A DNA stretch of 64,000 bases from Astropecten irregularis (GCA_963971285.1 OZ020244.1:18166001-18230000), one strand, 5' to 3'; numbered from the stretch's first letter, positions 12,832 to 26,638 are shown. The notes: a model not told the origin generated them from the letters alone. Program-made: numbers and translations.

Positions 12832-12965
12832 TATTCACATGTAGCTTGCTTATTGACCCCTTGTAATTGGTATACGCTATTTGTTTACTCTGCATAGCAG
12901 AGCATTACATTAATACTCAATGCAGTCTTATTTCAACCCAGTATAAAATTCAAGCACAATTTCCA

Positions 12966-12971
12966 AATAAA
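12966..12971 (+). promoter_or_regulatory. Candidate APEH polyadenylation signal AATAAA
   Basis: AATAAA lies about 450 bp after the APEH stop codon, in an A/T-rich stretch. It is the first good hexamer downstream. If it is used, the 3' UTR contains the palindromic element at 12544-12831. Position-based inference only. Confidence 0.4.
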
Positions 12972-13927
12972 TAATCAACAATTTAACTCATAGGTACCTG
13001 GTTTTTTTTAAATTAATTTAAAGTTTAATTGTACTTTATAAGACAATATCTTTAAAACAAAAAAACAGTATTACAAGTAAATATTTACACAACTAAACTT
13101 TGGAATATAAATACTGTACCCAGTAAAATAATACGTCCATACTATGAAAAAATATACTGTGATATGATAGGATACTATGTTCTTTTTTATGTTTATATTA
13201 CTCTTTATTTAGTTAGTGTCACTCTGCTGAGCAAACCAGCATTTTCTTCCAAATCAATTCCCACAGTGTTCAAAAGCGTCTATTCTACGTGCAGAAAACT
13301 ATAAAAATTAACTCCTTTGCTTTTTATAAAGGTTTTTTGGCAAGTCATTTGGAGGGAAATTTGTGTGGTATCTTTTGATTGCAGAATGGAATGCATTTGT
13401 AGAGCTTATGTCATATGCGTATGTAAGTCCAGTGCATTGTGATGCTTGTCAATCTGCTTAAATTTGCATATTTGTTTAAAAATGCTTCTGAAAAATTGCT
13501 GTACAACAGCCATTGTTTCTCTGCATTCATCCGGCAATTTATTATAGGGAATGTTTGTTTGCACTGACACAAACTGCTTTTTTGCAGTAACTTTCTAACA
13601 TGATGATTTGAATTTGAAGTTTAGGGACGTTAACATGTCTTTACCTGATATGCACCAGTCAATGACTGAGGATGGGGCGTGGCAACTGCTGACAGACGAA
13701 GCCAAAGGGGAGGGTCTATGAACAGTAGCCCCACCCATCTTACCTAAGTCATGACTGACTGATTTGTTTAATTCGTTTAGTTTTAATCTTAGTTTAATTC
13801 CTGTCCCAAAATTCTTTTCCTCTGAAAAAAATACTAAGATTAATGTTGAGAGTAGGTGCTTTAGTAAATAAAAGAAATGGGTGCATGGACACTTAGACTA
13901 AATTTGTAGCAAGAGCTGATCCTGTCA

Positions 13928-14074
13928 CTGCATTCAGACTAGGTCCCGACAGATGAAACCAGTTCAGCCCTGAATTGTCCCTGGAAAGCAGGGACATTCA
14001 AACACAGTTTTTAAAAAAGATAAGGCATCTCCGAACTGCTCCCCCCGATAATCGAGACCTAGTCTGAACGCAGT
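13928..14074. mobile_element. Short MITE, CTGCATTCAGACTAGGTC ends
   Basis: CTGCATTCAGACTAGGTC is inverted as GACCTAGTCTGAACGCAG. Intergenic between APEH and PTPDC1. Confidence 0.8.
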
Positions 14075-14642
14075 TTTAGTTCACTGTATGATTCTCATTA
14101 TGGCCAAAGTCTCTTGCATGATAATCACTGAATCAATACTTTACTTAGTCAAAGTTATTATTATTATTATTATGTTCATTTTAAATGAGTACATATAATG
14201 TACTATATACCAACAAATCCTTTATCCTGGCTCTTTATCTCCCAATAAAAAATTTCTTTTAATAAATAATCATCTTCAAAAAATATTTGACTAAAATACA
14301 TTTGGTAAATTACGTTGTAATATAATTGACGTCGATTGGCACAATGTCATGAACACATTTCAAAAATCAATTTTGGAAAGTTTTTTTTGTTAAAAAAAAT
14401 AACTACGCACTTCACAACAAACATTTTCTTTCATAAATCATTTAAAAAATATTGTAGACACTTTGCTTGCTGTATTTTGTATCTTAAAGGAAAGTAATAC
14501 AAAAGAAAAAATAACACAGCTGAAAAAAAAACTTGGATAAAACAATAAAATCACACACTATTTTAAATTTATAAATAAAGTTTTCAAAAAATTTGCATCA
14601 TGGGGTATGCCTTGATACTGCATGTTAGATATGCATGCAGTC

Positions 14643-14949
14643 CATAGAGATACATACTAATAAACTAGAGGGCGGACGCACAATGCTCTCCTGTACTGTG
14701 GCGCTGTGATCGCATGGGCCCGTGCCGCCATTACTATTAAAGCACAAATTATGTATACGCATGCGTACCAGGGAATGATATGCTCACGGAGCACTTGCGC
14801 AAACAGTACAAAGGCCTACGCTGTACGTACACATCAAGGATAGTAAAGCGCCGGCGCAGTGCCCATTTCAGTATTTGGCGGATCGATCCCCATGTTATCA
14901 CAAAAATTTTGCAGAGTCCGCCCTCTAGTTTTTTAGTATATATTTCTAT
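14643..14949. mobile_element. About 305-bp MITE, AAACTAGAGGGCGGAC ends
   Basis: AACTAGAGGGCGGAC at 14662 is inverted as GTCCGCCCTCTAGTT near 14915, with outer matches CATAGAGATACATACTAATA / TTAGTATATATTTCTATG. Intergenic. Confidence 0.8.
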
Positions 14950-15016
14950 GATGCAGTCAGACCGCCAGACAGTGGTATGGCAAATTTACCGTGCCCTAGT
15001 ATTCATACCAAACTAG

Positions 15017-15180
15017 GGGCTTTTTCCAAACATTGGCTTTGGCTCCGGCTCTGGCTCTTTCATAGAAGCTGAAGCTGTTTTATTTTTCAAAACCAGAGAA
15101 TCTAAAAACCGCAACCAAAAGCCTCTATTTTGAAACCCATTATTTAAGAACAGAGCCAGAGCCGAGGTTTGGAAAATGGC
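15017..15180. mobile_element. Short palindromic MITE, GGCTCCGGCT family
   Basis: GGGCTTTTTCCAAACATTGG at the left and CCGAGGTTTGGAAAATGGC at the right, with a shortened interior. Intergenic. Confidence 0.75.
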
Positions 15181-15419
15181 TGAGGTTTTTTTAATAATCG
15201 TGCGGGTCAGCTACGAATCTAAAAAAAAAAAAAAAGTTTTTGAATGTGGATCAAAATTTTGTTGGGCACACGATGGTTGAAGCCTGCCTCACAAAGCAAT
15301 TTGTTGGAGGCCAGTATACAATGTAAAGACAACTGATTTTAAAATTTAAACATTTCAGCGTTCTCATTTAGCCACCTTTGGCATTTTCAGTAAAAAATGA
15401 TGAAGAGTCTAGTTGAACC

Positions 15420-15630
15420 TTAACCCTAACCCTCTACACCAACCACACAAGACAAGAGCTGCTTACCATACATTACCGTGCAGTCTCCACAGAGGGACCG
15501 AATCACAAACCAAGTATTACCACGAAGACCACACTGAGGTGTATTATGGTATTTGGGATAACCACACATACCACAGGATGAACCATGTGTGATTACGTGG
15601 TAAATTGTGGTATGCAGGAAGGTTAGGGTT
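15420..15630. mobile_element. MITE with AACCCTAACC ends
   Basis: TAACCCTAACCCTCTACACC at the left, GGAAGGTTAGGGTT at the right. Part of the interior (GCTGCTTACCATACAT..CAGTCTCCACAGAGGG) recurs at about 26030-26130. Intergenic. The remaining 15.6-17.2 kb shows little beyond a possible inverted pair at 16700-16862 (GGACGGCA..TGCCGTCC). Confidence 0.7.
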
Positions 15631-17249
15631 GAGAAAGCACACTGTAGGGTATACACGAACAGAAACAAATTACATTTCAGTATTCTCATTTCCTATCTCT
15701 GGCTTTTCTGCCAATATCCTATTTTGGTCTGGATCCCCTACAAAAATTCATCACAAATTTAAACATCAGAGTCTACACGTTCAAAGAAATGGCATCTTCA
15801 GAGAAGAAACACGAATGAGACGCAGCTAGGCCCGTTATAAAGATAAAATGTTTCCGTAATAAATATGTACACGGACGGAAAGATCTCTCCTCACAAAACT
15901 GAAAAATATCTACCAGACTGAAATATCTATCCGGCTTGTTGAGCCACGTCATACATGGAATGCAAAGTAAGAAATGAATTTGAACTGAATGTCTTAAGCA
16001 TGCACACGTACATATTTTGGAATGATTGTGAGATCAAGAATGGAGCTATATGTGTAATAAAGCATCCAGCAGCCAAACTACAGTGGTCTTCTTCTTAAGA
16101 ATCTTATGCCACTGGCTTTGGTCGCATGGACTTGTCTTAAGTTTGACACTGTGCATTTTGTGTCTAGCTCAGTTCAATGAGGCTGAAGTGGACTGAGGTT
16201 GGAGCCCAAAGACCGGTGCAAAGATCTAAGGACAAGGTAGCAGATGCACATGGGTATTCCAGACTGGAGCGTAGTCTAGAATCAAGACATTGTAGCTGTG
16301 GATACTGGAACATACGGACTGTTGATCCGCACTGTGATCTGCAAACGCGTACGTACTGACCTGTCTGAAACAAATGGAAATCCTGTAAAATCTTTCTCTG
16401 AAAATGGGGGAAACACACTATGTATGCGTTACTTTTAATTCGTCAGGCGCAGCAGCCCATTAAAATAAAAGTACATATACATGTATTCAAGAGTGTGTCA
16501 TGGACATGACGTAGTACACTACATATTTAATACATGTACATGTACTAACGAGGTGTGCATTTAACTCACAGCCTTAACAGGATTCCCAAGACATTGTTAC
16601 AGAGAGGTCTTTACGTACATGTACGTACAGTGCGGATAATCAGTTTGTATGTTTGAGTAATAGAGAGCGTGCACGTGACATCAATTGACAGCTTATCGGC
16701 TATTTTGGACGGCACGCATACGCGGACGTACCAGACAGCATCATTATATGCTTGCACTTCTGCGTCCGGTTGATTTGCAAGCTACGTGAATGCATGTGGG
16801 TTACATACAATGTACGTATGTGCATTATACATGTGTACAGCATTGCCGTCCAAAATGGCGTCCTGATCAGGTGACTGCACAACCTCTATAACAATGTCGT
16901 GAACCAAGACTAACTGGAGCCTCGTCCAACATCCAATCCGAATGACATGCTTCTTCAAAGGGACCATGGATTTGTCAGTGTATTCTGGTCACTGTATATC
17001 TATTCTAAAAAAAAAAAAAGGACCGGAACTTTAAATCTTTACACATCAAAGCTTTGCTGTCAAACCAACAGGGTACATGGAAATGTTCCATGAGACAATT
17101 AAAATGTGATTTTAACTGGCTCGACTGTAGAAATAACAGTATTTCAAAGAAGGTGGTATTCCCTTTAAATGATATACCTAGAATTCATATTTCAAATATT
17201 GCCACTTGTCCAAATAAAAGGCGCTTCTAAACTTAGTCCACCTTACAAA

Positions 17250-20200
17250 TCAGAAGATAGGTGGCAGGGCATTCTTTCTAGGTAAGGGGGCAACGTCTTC
17301 GGTAGATCCTCGCTTCTTCACTAGCTGTTTGTCCAGGGATTTCAGCTTCCGCCGTTGTAGAACATCTCCTGGGCCTGGCAGAGATGAAGTGGTGATAGAT
17401 TCATTTTCCGTGCTTTCGGGATCTGGGCTTTTCGTTCTCAATCTTGGTGATAGTCCGGAGTTTGCCACACCTTCTGAGTCTTGAGGGCTCAAGGTGATAC
17501 TTCTAGGAGCTGCCTTGGGCTTGGCATTCTTAGGCGGAGTGGGGCTCCTGGCATCTCTCGGGAGAGCACTCCTCGGTTTGCTGAGGCCTCCACTTGAGGG
17601 AGGTCTTCTTGAGAGGGAACTGCTTGAGAGGGATGAGTCTTGGGAGCAGAGTGAGAGGCTGTCCTCTATGCCTGCTGCCCTGACCTGTGCTACGTACATT
17701 CTTAGCATCATCAACAGGCGGGCGAGGGACTGGTCCTGGTCCTCCCCCTCATTGTCTTCACCGTCCTCCCTCTGTTCCTCAGTGGAGCAGTCCTGGCTGA
17801 GGAGATGGGCCGCAGAGATGTGGGTGACCGCCTTGATCAACCTAACCAGGATGGAATCCCCTAACTCTTGGAAAGAGGGCTGAAGAGGCAACTTGGACAC
17901 CATCTTCAGAAGACAGTCTAGTGTTTGCTTCACACCCTGGGGAGAAAAAAATAGAATATGAAAACCAACGTCAATGTCACAATCTATACATTCCATCTCT
18001 ACAATTAAGGATGTGGAAGGTGAGGCAAAGACAGCAGGGAAACTTCAGATTTACATGTAATAGTCTGCTGGCTTTGAGTCTCACAGGAGCTTGATGAAAA
18101 TGACCAAGACCTAGCTAGGGCCGTTGCAGAGGATAACTGCACCAACCATCCCCAGTTTGCTGTGTAGTTTGTACCCTGGGGTTGATTTCACAAAGCCCTA
18201 CGATCAATCGATACTCGAGATACGAAAGATAACCCATCGTATCCTTTAACTTCCTCTGAGGCTGCAATGCATCATAAGTCCTACAACTGATAGTAGGCTA
18301 CGATGAGTTTGGTGAAATTGACCTGGTGACAAATGAGAGTGGCCAGTGTGTACTTACTCTGCTAAAGACCTTGAACGACGCTATCGGCTCGTCTTCATCA
18401 AACTCGGCCTCCAGTTTCTGGATGTCCGTCTTGCTCAGGACTGGCTTCTGTTTGAGGGGAAACAAAGCAGAAATCGGGATTCTGAATCCTAGGAGTATTG
18501 TTTGAAACAAATGCATCTTGCGTTGCACAAGGGAGTGGATAATGCTGTAATACAGATAGTTGCAATGCTGCAATTCTCCTTTAGATAGTCTATTGCAAAT
18601 TTGGTGTTTAAGAGGAAGATAGAGGGAAAGTGAGACACTCTTGCAAAGACCAAATGAGATATTGCCACATGGAAGCCTAAGTTATGTATTCATGCCCACC
18701 TGCGGTACACTGCATTCTTGGTTGGAGCGACTGCTAAGATTACCAGTGTCTTCACTTGTGTACGAGAATGATAAAGTGGAACGCCACTATAACGAACATG
18801 CCGAGATACGCAGAAAGTGTTCATTATAGTGGTTGTTCATTATAGTGAACAATGTTCAACAGGCCTAGGCCTATACATTGTTCATACAAATTAAGAGCCA
18901 AGAATGACATTTGATATTAAAGCAAAATGGTCACTGCAATTATGTAATAAGCGGCCAACAAGAGGTTTCAAAATCTATAATGTGCAGAGTAGTCCAAACC
19001 TACAAGGCTGTATGAGGATTGTGCCTTTCTCTATTGCAGAGTTTTGCTGGTTGACTTCTGTACTATACAATGGGCCTCCACTAGACCCATAGAGCTATAT
19101 TAAAATTACTAGAGCGCTAGCTCCGTGTTCAAAGTGATGCCTGCTGGGCGTATCCATGTTTGTGCACAAACGTATGGAAAAAAACATATTTTGTACGTTT
19201 TTTTGTACGTTCATTTGCATATCTGCGTTGTGTTCTAAAAGGTGCGTTATAGAAGCCCAATGCGCCCAAAATCCGACGCACCTTTGATAAATGAGTGTTT
19301 CATTTTGCGCAGTTCGCACACACACTCTGCACGTCAGTAAAGCAATGATTGCATGCGTCATCAAGGTTCGCTACCGGTACCATTCGCGTGTACTTGTGCG
19401 TTGCATATAGAGTACACCACCCTTGGAAAGGCATTCCAGTCAAAGTGTTCTTGTTATACAGACACGCACTCAAATTCAAAATGACTGCGCCCAGGACGGC
19501 TTCAAAGCGTTTACGCACGGAGAACGCAGAGCTAGCGCTCTAGTAATTTGACTAGACCTCACTTCCCCTGCTATGGTCACTTACCTCTAGATGTTCCAGC
19601 CATGACCACATCAGCATAGACAGCACGTAGGGATCCTCCTCAGTAGACACAATCTCCCAGGCAGATGCACTCCGGTTCAAATTATGCTTCAAGACCAAAT
19701 GTCAATTCCAAACATTAATAACTGGCTGACAAAAAAAACAAGAAAGGCTTCCCCTACAAGACTAGCACTGTAAACTTGGTTCTTTTGAGTGCACGTTCAA
19801 GCGACACTGTAGTAACTTGCAAAATTCTGCCAGAGAATGACGTAGAATATTTTCATCACTGGAAATCAGTGTTAGGAGATACACTGCGTGGAGAGCTGTA
19901 GATACAGAGTTTTGCCACGTGAAACTTAAAGGTGGATTCCAACGCGGCCTCTAATACACTAGTGCACTGACCACAGATTGCCAGCTGTTGGACATGCTCA
20001 CATAGTATTCATAATAAGTGGCCATTTTGGCTCCAAACTCTATGAAGATGTCAGCAATTTGCTATATTAAATTGATATTCTCACTTTGAGTGCCCTAATA
20101 AGAGTATGGACCACTCCGGCTTTGCTCTTTAAGCCCCGCCCACATGTGATCACCTGATTAAAAGGCGTCCTCCAATTAAGTAAATGCGCACAGTTTGATT

Positions 20201-23200
20201 GACAGCCCGGAAGGGTCCATTGGATACCACTACACAGTTTGCCATCATAGCCAACTGACCAGCAATATCGTTGTCTAATAATAATCAAGAATATACAGTG
20301 TACAGTACAACCCAAATTTCATATGTCAATGTTTCAATGGAAACACAGTGAACATATGCAAGATTTTGGGGTAAAAGGGCCAAACATAAGCATTAAGACA
20401 CACAAATGCCCAATGACATGTTACAACAGCATACTGAGTTCCATTTGTATCATGCTGACACATTAACAGCTAAAGTGATGCCGGTACAGCATTTTGAAAT
20501 ACTTCAACTCAGGATTACCAACAAATTACATGAACTGAATACTGCCCATTTCATTTGTAGTGTGACTTACCTGAAGTGAATCGACTCGAAGTTGAAAACT
20601 CTGAAATACAATCAAGAAAGTGGAATGTTTAAAATGATGTAGGCTTTCCAATTTAGAAAACAATGATGGGGATAAGAATAAAGTTTGTGCACAAAGGACC
20701 AAGTAACTTTTAATCATGCAATACATAAGGTAGGATGGAACAGTTTACCAGCCACATTTCCAAGTGGCATTTAATAATCTGAACTGGTAGTCTGTAAGGA
20801 TTTCTTGACGAGGTCAATGCACCTGTTTGGACTCTTGATGAATCTGAGCCGTGTTTGGACAAAGACCTCGGCCAATAGCACTTGTGCTAAAAGTAGCACT
20901 GGACCTCAGACAAACATTGCAACCATGCACACGTGCGTGGGTGTGCCCGTGCATGTACAGACGTGTGTGAGTCAATGTTTGTCTGACATCCGGGGATTTT
21001 GTGACGTCATTAGTGCGGAGCACTATTATGTACACTTGTCTTACTTGTAATACTCGATTGAGTTCATCTGGGTCTGCGTCGGATGACGAGGCATCAAAGG
21101 CCATCGCCGTGCAGACTAACTGAACGTCATCCATCTCCTGAGGATCACTGATGAGCAACGATGACAACATCGTGACCGATCGGGTCAGGGCGGCTGTCAG
21201 CTTCTCCCCTCTCCCGGCCGACTGAGGCTTGTTCCGCTTGTTCATCAACTGGGTGGTGTTCCGTGGAGTGCGCTGCATGGTCTCAGCCGTGATACTGCGA
21301 TCGTCGTCCGAACTCGAGGCCACACTGCTGTCGGCCATGTTCTTCCTGGTGTCTAGCATGGGACTCCGCCGGCCCATCTGGCCGTAGCCGGCGAGCTGAG
21401 GCACCCCTAGGCTGGACTGGCTGCCAAACGCGGAGCCCTTGCTCAAGTCCTCGGCACTGGTACTCCTCTTCAGTGGCGGCAGCTTGTTCATCGATGCTAC
21501 ATCGTTATACCCATAGGAACTCAGGTGCTTTTCGTGTTTCTTCAGCTGCTGGGGGTTTGGCGTCCGTCTCTGGCTCGGGAAGGCAGAGGGTGCTGTCTTC
21601 CTCAGAATGTCCATATTCTCAACTGCTGGCTCTGTCTGTGTAGTGCTGCTACCCAGTGCTAGGTGAGCTAGCTGATTACACACAACTCGTACAATCTTAA
21701 AGCAGACAGATTACAGACAATTTCAATAATACTATTATAAAGTAACAACATTCTAGTGTTTCAAATGCTGGAAATCAATAATCAAAAAGATCAAAACATT
21801 TACAAAGACAATTCTTTCCATACCCAGTTCAAAAGCAAACTCAAAACATCATCTTATAAAGTCCATCCCAAAGCTACCACTTTTCACTGGTGCCTACACT
21901 TTCTTTGCAGTAAATCTTTTCATAATATCTGTCTTTGCTTCTTTGGATCTGCCAATGGCAGAGAACAGCAACTGCTAGAAAAATGCACCTGATAAAAATT
22001 AATGCACTTGTTATAATTATTCACAATTCTATTTCCCTGATTTTGTGACACAATTTGTGACACAAGGGGAAATTTTAAAAGTTTGGTTACACATGTAGGT
22101 GTAATACATCTTCAGAAACAGTCTTTCTTGATCTGAATCACTGATGGATCGCTGTTGGAGATCACTGACAAGTCAATTGCTTACCTTGGGTAAGTATTTC
22201 AGCTCTCTAGCCTCATATCCATGCAGCATCATTGTCTGCCGGATCAGAAACTGGTCCAGTGTGAACGGGTAGGCACAGGGATCACTGGAAGGCAAAACAG
22301 GAAGATTGGGAAACGGAAGATGAAAAATGGAGATAGCAGAATGGTACCAAAGCTGAGGCACTAGGCCCAATTTAAAGGGAGGGTACAGAATTTGTAGGAC
22401 AAAATACACTTCATGATCACAGATTCACATAAAACTTACACAGTATAATGGTAATGATAGGAGAAAACATCCCATGAAATGGTTTTGTCTGAAATGCCAT
22501 ATTCGTTGAGAAATAAATGAAACTATTTTCCGATTGGAATTTTCCGATTTGAAGCGTTTTATTATGAACACATAATATCGTTGAAATGTGTCAACAGGTT
22601 TTCACTATTTTCTCGTGACCCAGATGGCTGATTGACCTCAAACTTCTACAAGTTTGTCAGTTAAGGTATAGATGGATTACATAATGTGCTTTCACCGTGT
22701 CAGCAACGGTTTTGTAGCAAAAACCTGTTCTGTACCATCCCTTTAAGAAACCTGTTCAGCAAGACATACCTAAAAGCAAAAATCATACACTGAATAGAAA
22801 CTAGAGCAGAATTGAAATCGCTCCCATTTGAACCAGAATCACTTTCCTGGGTTTGAAATTTCTAGCAAATGTCCCTTATAAACATACTTTGCGATAGATA
22901 AGGTATACCTTAGAAATGCCAAATCCAAACATTTTCGCGAAAACCTTGTGGAGACCTATACTCCTTTAGAATTTCCCTGTGGAGACATATTCAACCTACT
23001 GTGCTGAAAGGCACCAGATATGTGTTCAGTAACTTACCAAGATGAGAAGACCACACGGAACGGGATGAGAAACTTGGCAAACTGCTGGCAACACTCAATC
23101 TGCCCAGGCGTCTGTATAGAACCCACCCTATTGGCAAAATGATGAAGATACAGTGTAAATAACAATCAAGCTTTTCCATGAATATGGTGGGAAAAGGGTT

Positions 23201-26200
23201 GCAATTGGAGACTTTTGAGAACCGGTCTTCAAGTCAACAGCGCATGCACATAAGCGCAGGCGCAAAACAACGCACGCATGCTCACAATGGGAGACTTTTT
23301 GAGAGTCGGTCTTGAGTCAACAGCGCATGCGCAAACCATACTTGCGCAATTGTGAGCATGCGCGCGTTGTATTGCGCGTGCGTGCGCTTGCGCTGTTGAC
23401 TTTAGACCGGTTCTCCAAAAGTCTCCCATTGCATGCGCGTGCGCTGTTGACTTGAAGACCGGTTCTCAAAAGTCTCCCATTGGAAATCATGTATAAAACC
23501 AATGGAGCTGCTGCCAGAACGTTTCACAGTGCTTTATCCGCTAGATGACTGTGAATGGATTTAATGATCAGGATGACTACTGGTACATGTACAAATAGAG
23601 GCACCATATGGGACTGAAATTTGTACAGATGACTTTTACTGTTTCCTTCTTGATATTTTTTTTGCTCATTAATCAGCATTTCTTTTACAAAAACCAAAGT
23701 ATGAAGTTACCTTTAAGATTGATTTTCTGATTTTCAGTCGTGAAATATAAAACAGAAAACTGTCTTCAACACTTAAACCAAGAGCCGCCTAGATACCTAG
23801 GTTTCTATGGTAATTACTGTATGAAATGGCACCAAATCAGGATTCTGAGCTCCAGCCAAAGTTTCAGAGAGGGCCAGGGTAACAGGTGAATGCTCCATTG
23901 CCTGTTCAGTGTATTTCACCCACCTTTTCTCTCGTACAAACTGTATGGCGTTGTCACCTTCCATTCTCTTGTCATAGATGAGATAGCACGCTATCAAGAC
24001 ACCTGTACGACCCAACCCAGCATGGCAATGCACTGCTACCTGTTCAGACCAAATCACCAATATGTATACAGATTCAGTCTACAGTAAGGATTAAGCTTGG
24101 GCGTTTTTTTGGTATTACCGATTACCGGTAGTGACCTATTAAAGTAATGATTCCTTTTGAACAGTAAATGGTGTAGAATTTGATTCACAAATAAAATTCG
24201 ACCAAGTGGGCAAAATAAAGTTTCATGCCCCTAAGATTGCAAATGGCAGACACAAAAGGTTGTATCATAAGCAGGAGGAAAGGACAAGCCCAGGGGCCAA
24301 TTTCATAGAGCTGCTTAATCACCAAAATTTGCTCAAGCACCAAAACTCTTGGTCAATAAAATCGGTATGCCATCCAAAACTCCTTGTGAATGTTATGCTC
24401 AGCAAACAATGGCCGAATACAAGTCAAAAGCAGTAAACATCAAATGAAAATTTGATTGGTAATCCTGTTTGACCGAGGAAGACTTTATCACACACTCACC
24501 TTGCCTTGTTGGAGGGCAAACGACATGACTTTCACCATATCAAGAATGGAAGGTAGAGATCGTATACCGTAGTCATCCCAACCAAAATTGTAGAAAAATA
24601 CTGCAACAAAAAAGTATGCACAATTTAAAAACAAAAACAAATAAATGAAAAGTGAAAAACAAAGTGAAAAGAAATTTGTTGAAAGATGAACAGAGAAAAA
24701 TTGAACTACATGTATTTCAATGCTTTTGTACGTGTTACATGGGCTTGTGAGATACACGACAATGTGAAAAGGCCAAAATGGCGTCGTCGCGTTCAGGACG
24801 ACACACTTGCTACAAGTTCAGGACGACACACTTGCTACAAGATCTGAGCATGCACACTAAGGAAATAATGCCTGCTCGGCCGCATCATGGTGGCGCGTCG
24901 TGAAATCTTAAACTCCCTATTGTGCCAATGCTGCCATGCCAACTTAAAATTACCTCTAATAGCAATTCAATTATTAATGGAAGTGCCCCTTGGCGAAAAA
25001 AGCAAAATGACCTCAGCCCTTGAAGACTAAAATTTCAGTCCTACAGTCCCCTTGAAAGGAAAGACACAGTAACAATGTCCACACATAATATTGCCCCACT
25101 AGTCATGCTAGTGGCACCAAGGGAAACCCAAACTCCTTGAGAAACTTACTATTATTATCCATGAACTGTTCTGGCTGGTAGGAGAAGCCGCTGCTCTGTA
25201 GTGGGTTACCACAGCTAGAGTGCTCCCCAGGCCGCTGAAGATTAATCACTGACTTAATACCATGCCTGCACAAGTGATGGAAGTAAAAGAATGAAAGTAA
25301 CAATGGTTAAGCAGATTAAGGGGCCAGATCTCAAGAAAACCCGACAGCAGTTGATTTACAGTTATGGTTAAACAGTATAGAAAGGGATAACAAATAAAAA
25401 GACAGATATACTGTATTGGAAACATTCACTTACTGCTTAAACTGCTCCACAATGCTGTATTTTTCAATCGCTTCCGAAGATGGTCTTGCTATTGCTAAAA
25501 TATTGTCTCCAACCCTAGGAAAAAAAATATATTTGTGGTTATTTCATAAACATTTAAGAAGTTTACATTTTCAACTTTACGCACTTCCAAGAACATAATC
25601 TTAGAAACTCAAAAGAGACTAGTTTCTAGAAATATCCAGAAAAGATGAATAATAATCCTTAACCCACCTCCAGATACCACATACCACCTCTTTACAACAC
25701 ATGGTTTTTCTTTGGCCAATTTCGTAGAGCTGTGCTTAAGCACAAAAAATTGCTTAACGGTAAGCATGAAAAGTCTTCCTTGATCATATACAGGCTTACC
25801 AACCAAATTTGACTTGTATTCGGCCATTTTTTGCTGCGCATAACATTCACAAGGGGCTTTGCCTGGCATACTGATTTTATTTACATGTACAGTACATTTT
25901 TCATGTACCAAGTCTTTGGTGGACGCCTTTTAATCAGATGACCACGAAAGCATCAGTCAAACTCGGTCACATGCAGTATGTAAAACACACACGTGGGTGG
26001 GGCTTAAGAGCAAAGCCACAGGGTGGTTTGTGGTAATGTGCGTTTTTTGATCCAGTCCCCCTGTGGAGACTGTGGTGATGTGTGGTACATGTAAGCAGCT
26101 CTTGTCTTGTGTATAAAGGTTAAGGTTGATATAATCTTAGAATCTTAAACATGTCATAAGAGACAGTTTTGAGAAGAATTCATGAAGTGGAAATACATTC

Positions 26201-26638
26201 TTAGAAACTCACAAGATGGTTGAACTATAACATCCAGAATTGATGAATAATTAATATAATCTTAGAAATTCATTTAAGAGACACTTTCTAGTTTTCCTAG
26301 ACGACAAGGAGCACAACCTTAGAAACAAAGAAAACAGTGTGTGCATGGCTAGCTGCAAAGAATACAGTCTGGGACACTATGACAAACATGCAAGACAGTG
26401 TGGGGCCAAGTTGCACTCACCATGAGGAGTACAGGCCCTTCAGTGCCATCTCACTATCGGACCACCTGGCCGGGTTGTCGTACTTGCAGTTCTTCCCGCC
26501 GCAGAACATGGCGCACTGCCAGGGATGGGGCGTAATCTGCCGCACGGTGTTGGACAGCCTGCTGTACTTGGCCGTGGGCCGATCGATGGAGCTGATGTGA
26601 GAGCCAGAGGCTTGCTGGTTATCATCTGAGGACTTCAT
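17250..26638 (-). CDS. PTPDC1: Protein tyrosine phosphatase domain-containing protein 1, complete, 12 coding exons
   Basis: Dual-specificity-type cysteine phosphatase; the human protein has been linked to centrosomes, cilium length and cytokinesis. Exons in gene order: 26638-26421, 25514-25434, 25265-25150, 24600-24500, 24039-23924, 23127-23038, 22284-22185, 21695-21045, 20600-20571, 19686-19585, 18447-18358, 17936-17250. Together they make 793 aa with no frame break, close to the vertebrate length. The N-terminal part has CKYDNPARWS, NLQRPGEHSSCGNP and the acid-loop segment FGWDDYG. The signature VHCHAGLGRTG (CX5R; Cys codon 24027-24025) is intact, followed by a conserved LIRQ..LHGYEA region. 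The 651-bp exon codes for a Ser-rich, probably disordered linker; SAWEIVSTEEDP and LMWSWLEHLE mark the conserved C-terminal domain. The last exon ends in a basic, Ser/Pro-rich tail that is less conserved. The chosen start is the ATG at 26638, preceded by a good acceptor (exon edge 26644), so an upstream 5' UTR exon is likely. Confidence 0.95.
18180..18323. mobile_element. Palindromic MITE in PTPDC1 intron
   Basis: GGTTGATTTCACAAAGCCCT at the left and GTTTGGTGAAATTGACC at the right; related to 40557-40780. It ends 35 bp from the PTPDC1 exon 18447-18358. Confidence 0.72.
19105..19547. mobile_element. About 440-bp element, ATTACTAGAGCGCTAGCTC ends
   Basis: ATTACTAGAGCGCTAGCTC at the left is inverted as GAGCTAGCGCTCTAGTAAT at the right, exact over 19 bp. 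In the PTPDC1 intron between exons 19585 and 18447. Confidence 0.85.
20874..21027. mobile_element. About 150-bp MITE with AATAGCGCTCCGCAC ends
   Basis: AATAGCACTTGTGCTAAAAG at the left and GTGCGGAGCACTATT at the right. It lies 17 bp from the donor of the large PTPDC1 exon (ends 21045). Confidence 0.8.
23202..23483. mobile_element. Nested palindromic MITE rich in GCGCATGCGC
   Basis: CAATTGGAGACTTTTGAGAA and its mirror TTCTCAAAAGTCTCCCATTG bracket a second, inner palindrome (23287-23430) of the same sequence family. PTPDC1 intron between exons 23924 and 23127. Confidence 0.82.
24293..24440. mobile_element. MITE with GGGGCCAATTTCATAGAGCT ends
   Basis: GGGGCCAATTTCATAGAGCT followed by GCTTAATCACCAAAATT; interior AACTCCTTGTGAATGTTATG is shared with 25714-25920 and 63634-63870. 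Right end lost. PTPDC1 intron. Confidence 0.65.
25714..25920. mobile_element. MITE with GGGGCCAATTTCATAGAGCT ends
   Basis: GGCCAATTTCGTAGAGCTGT, then GCATGAAAAGTCTTCCTTGA and CATACTGATTTTATTTAC; incomplete right end. PTPDC1 intron between exons 26421 and 25514. Confidence 0.65.

Noticed and set aside
17494-17883. Plus-strand open frame of 129 codons
   Set aside because: Antisense shadow of the last PTPDC1 exon; no start context or splice signals.
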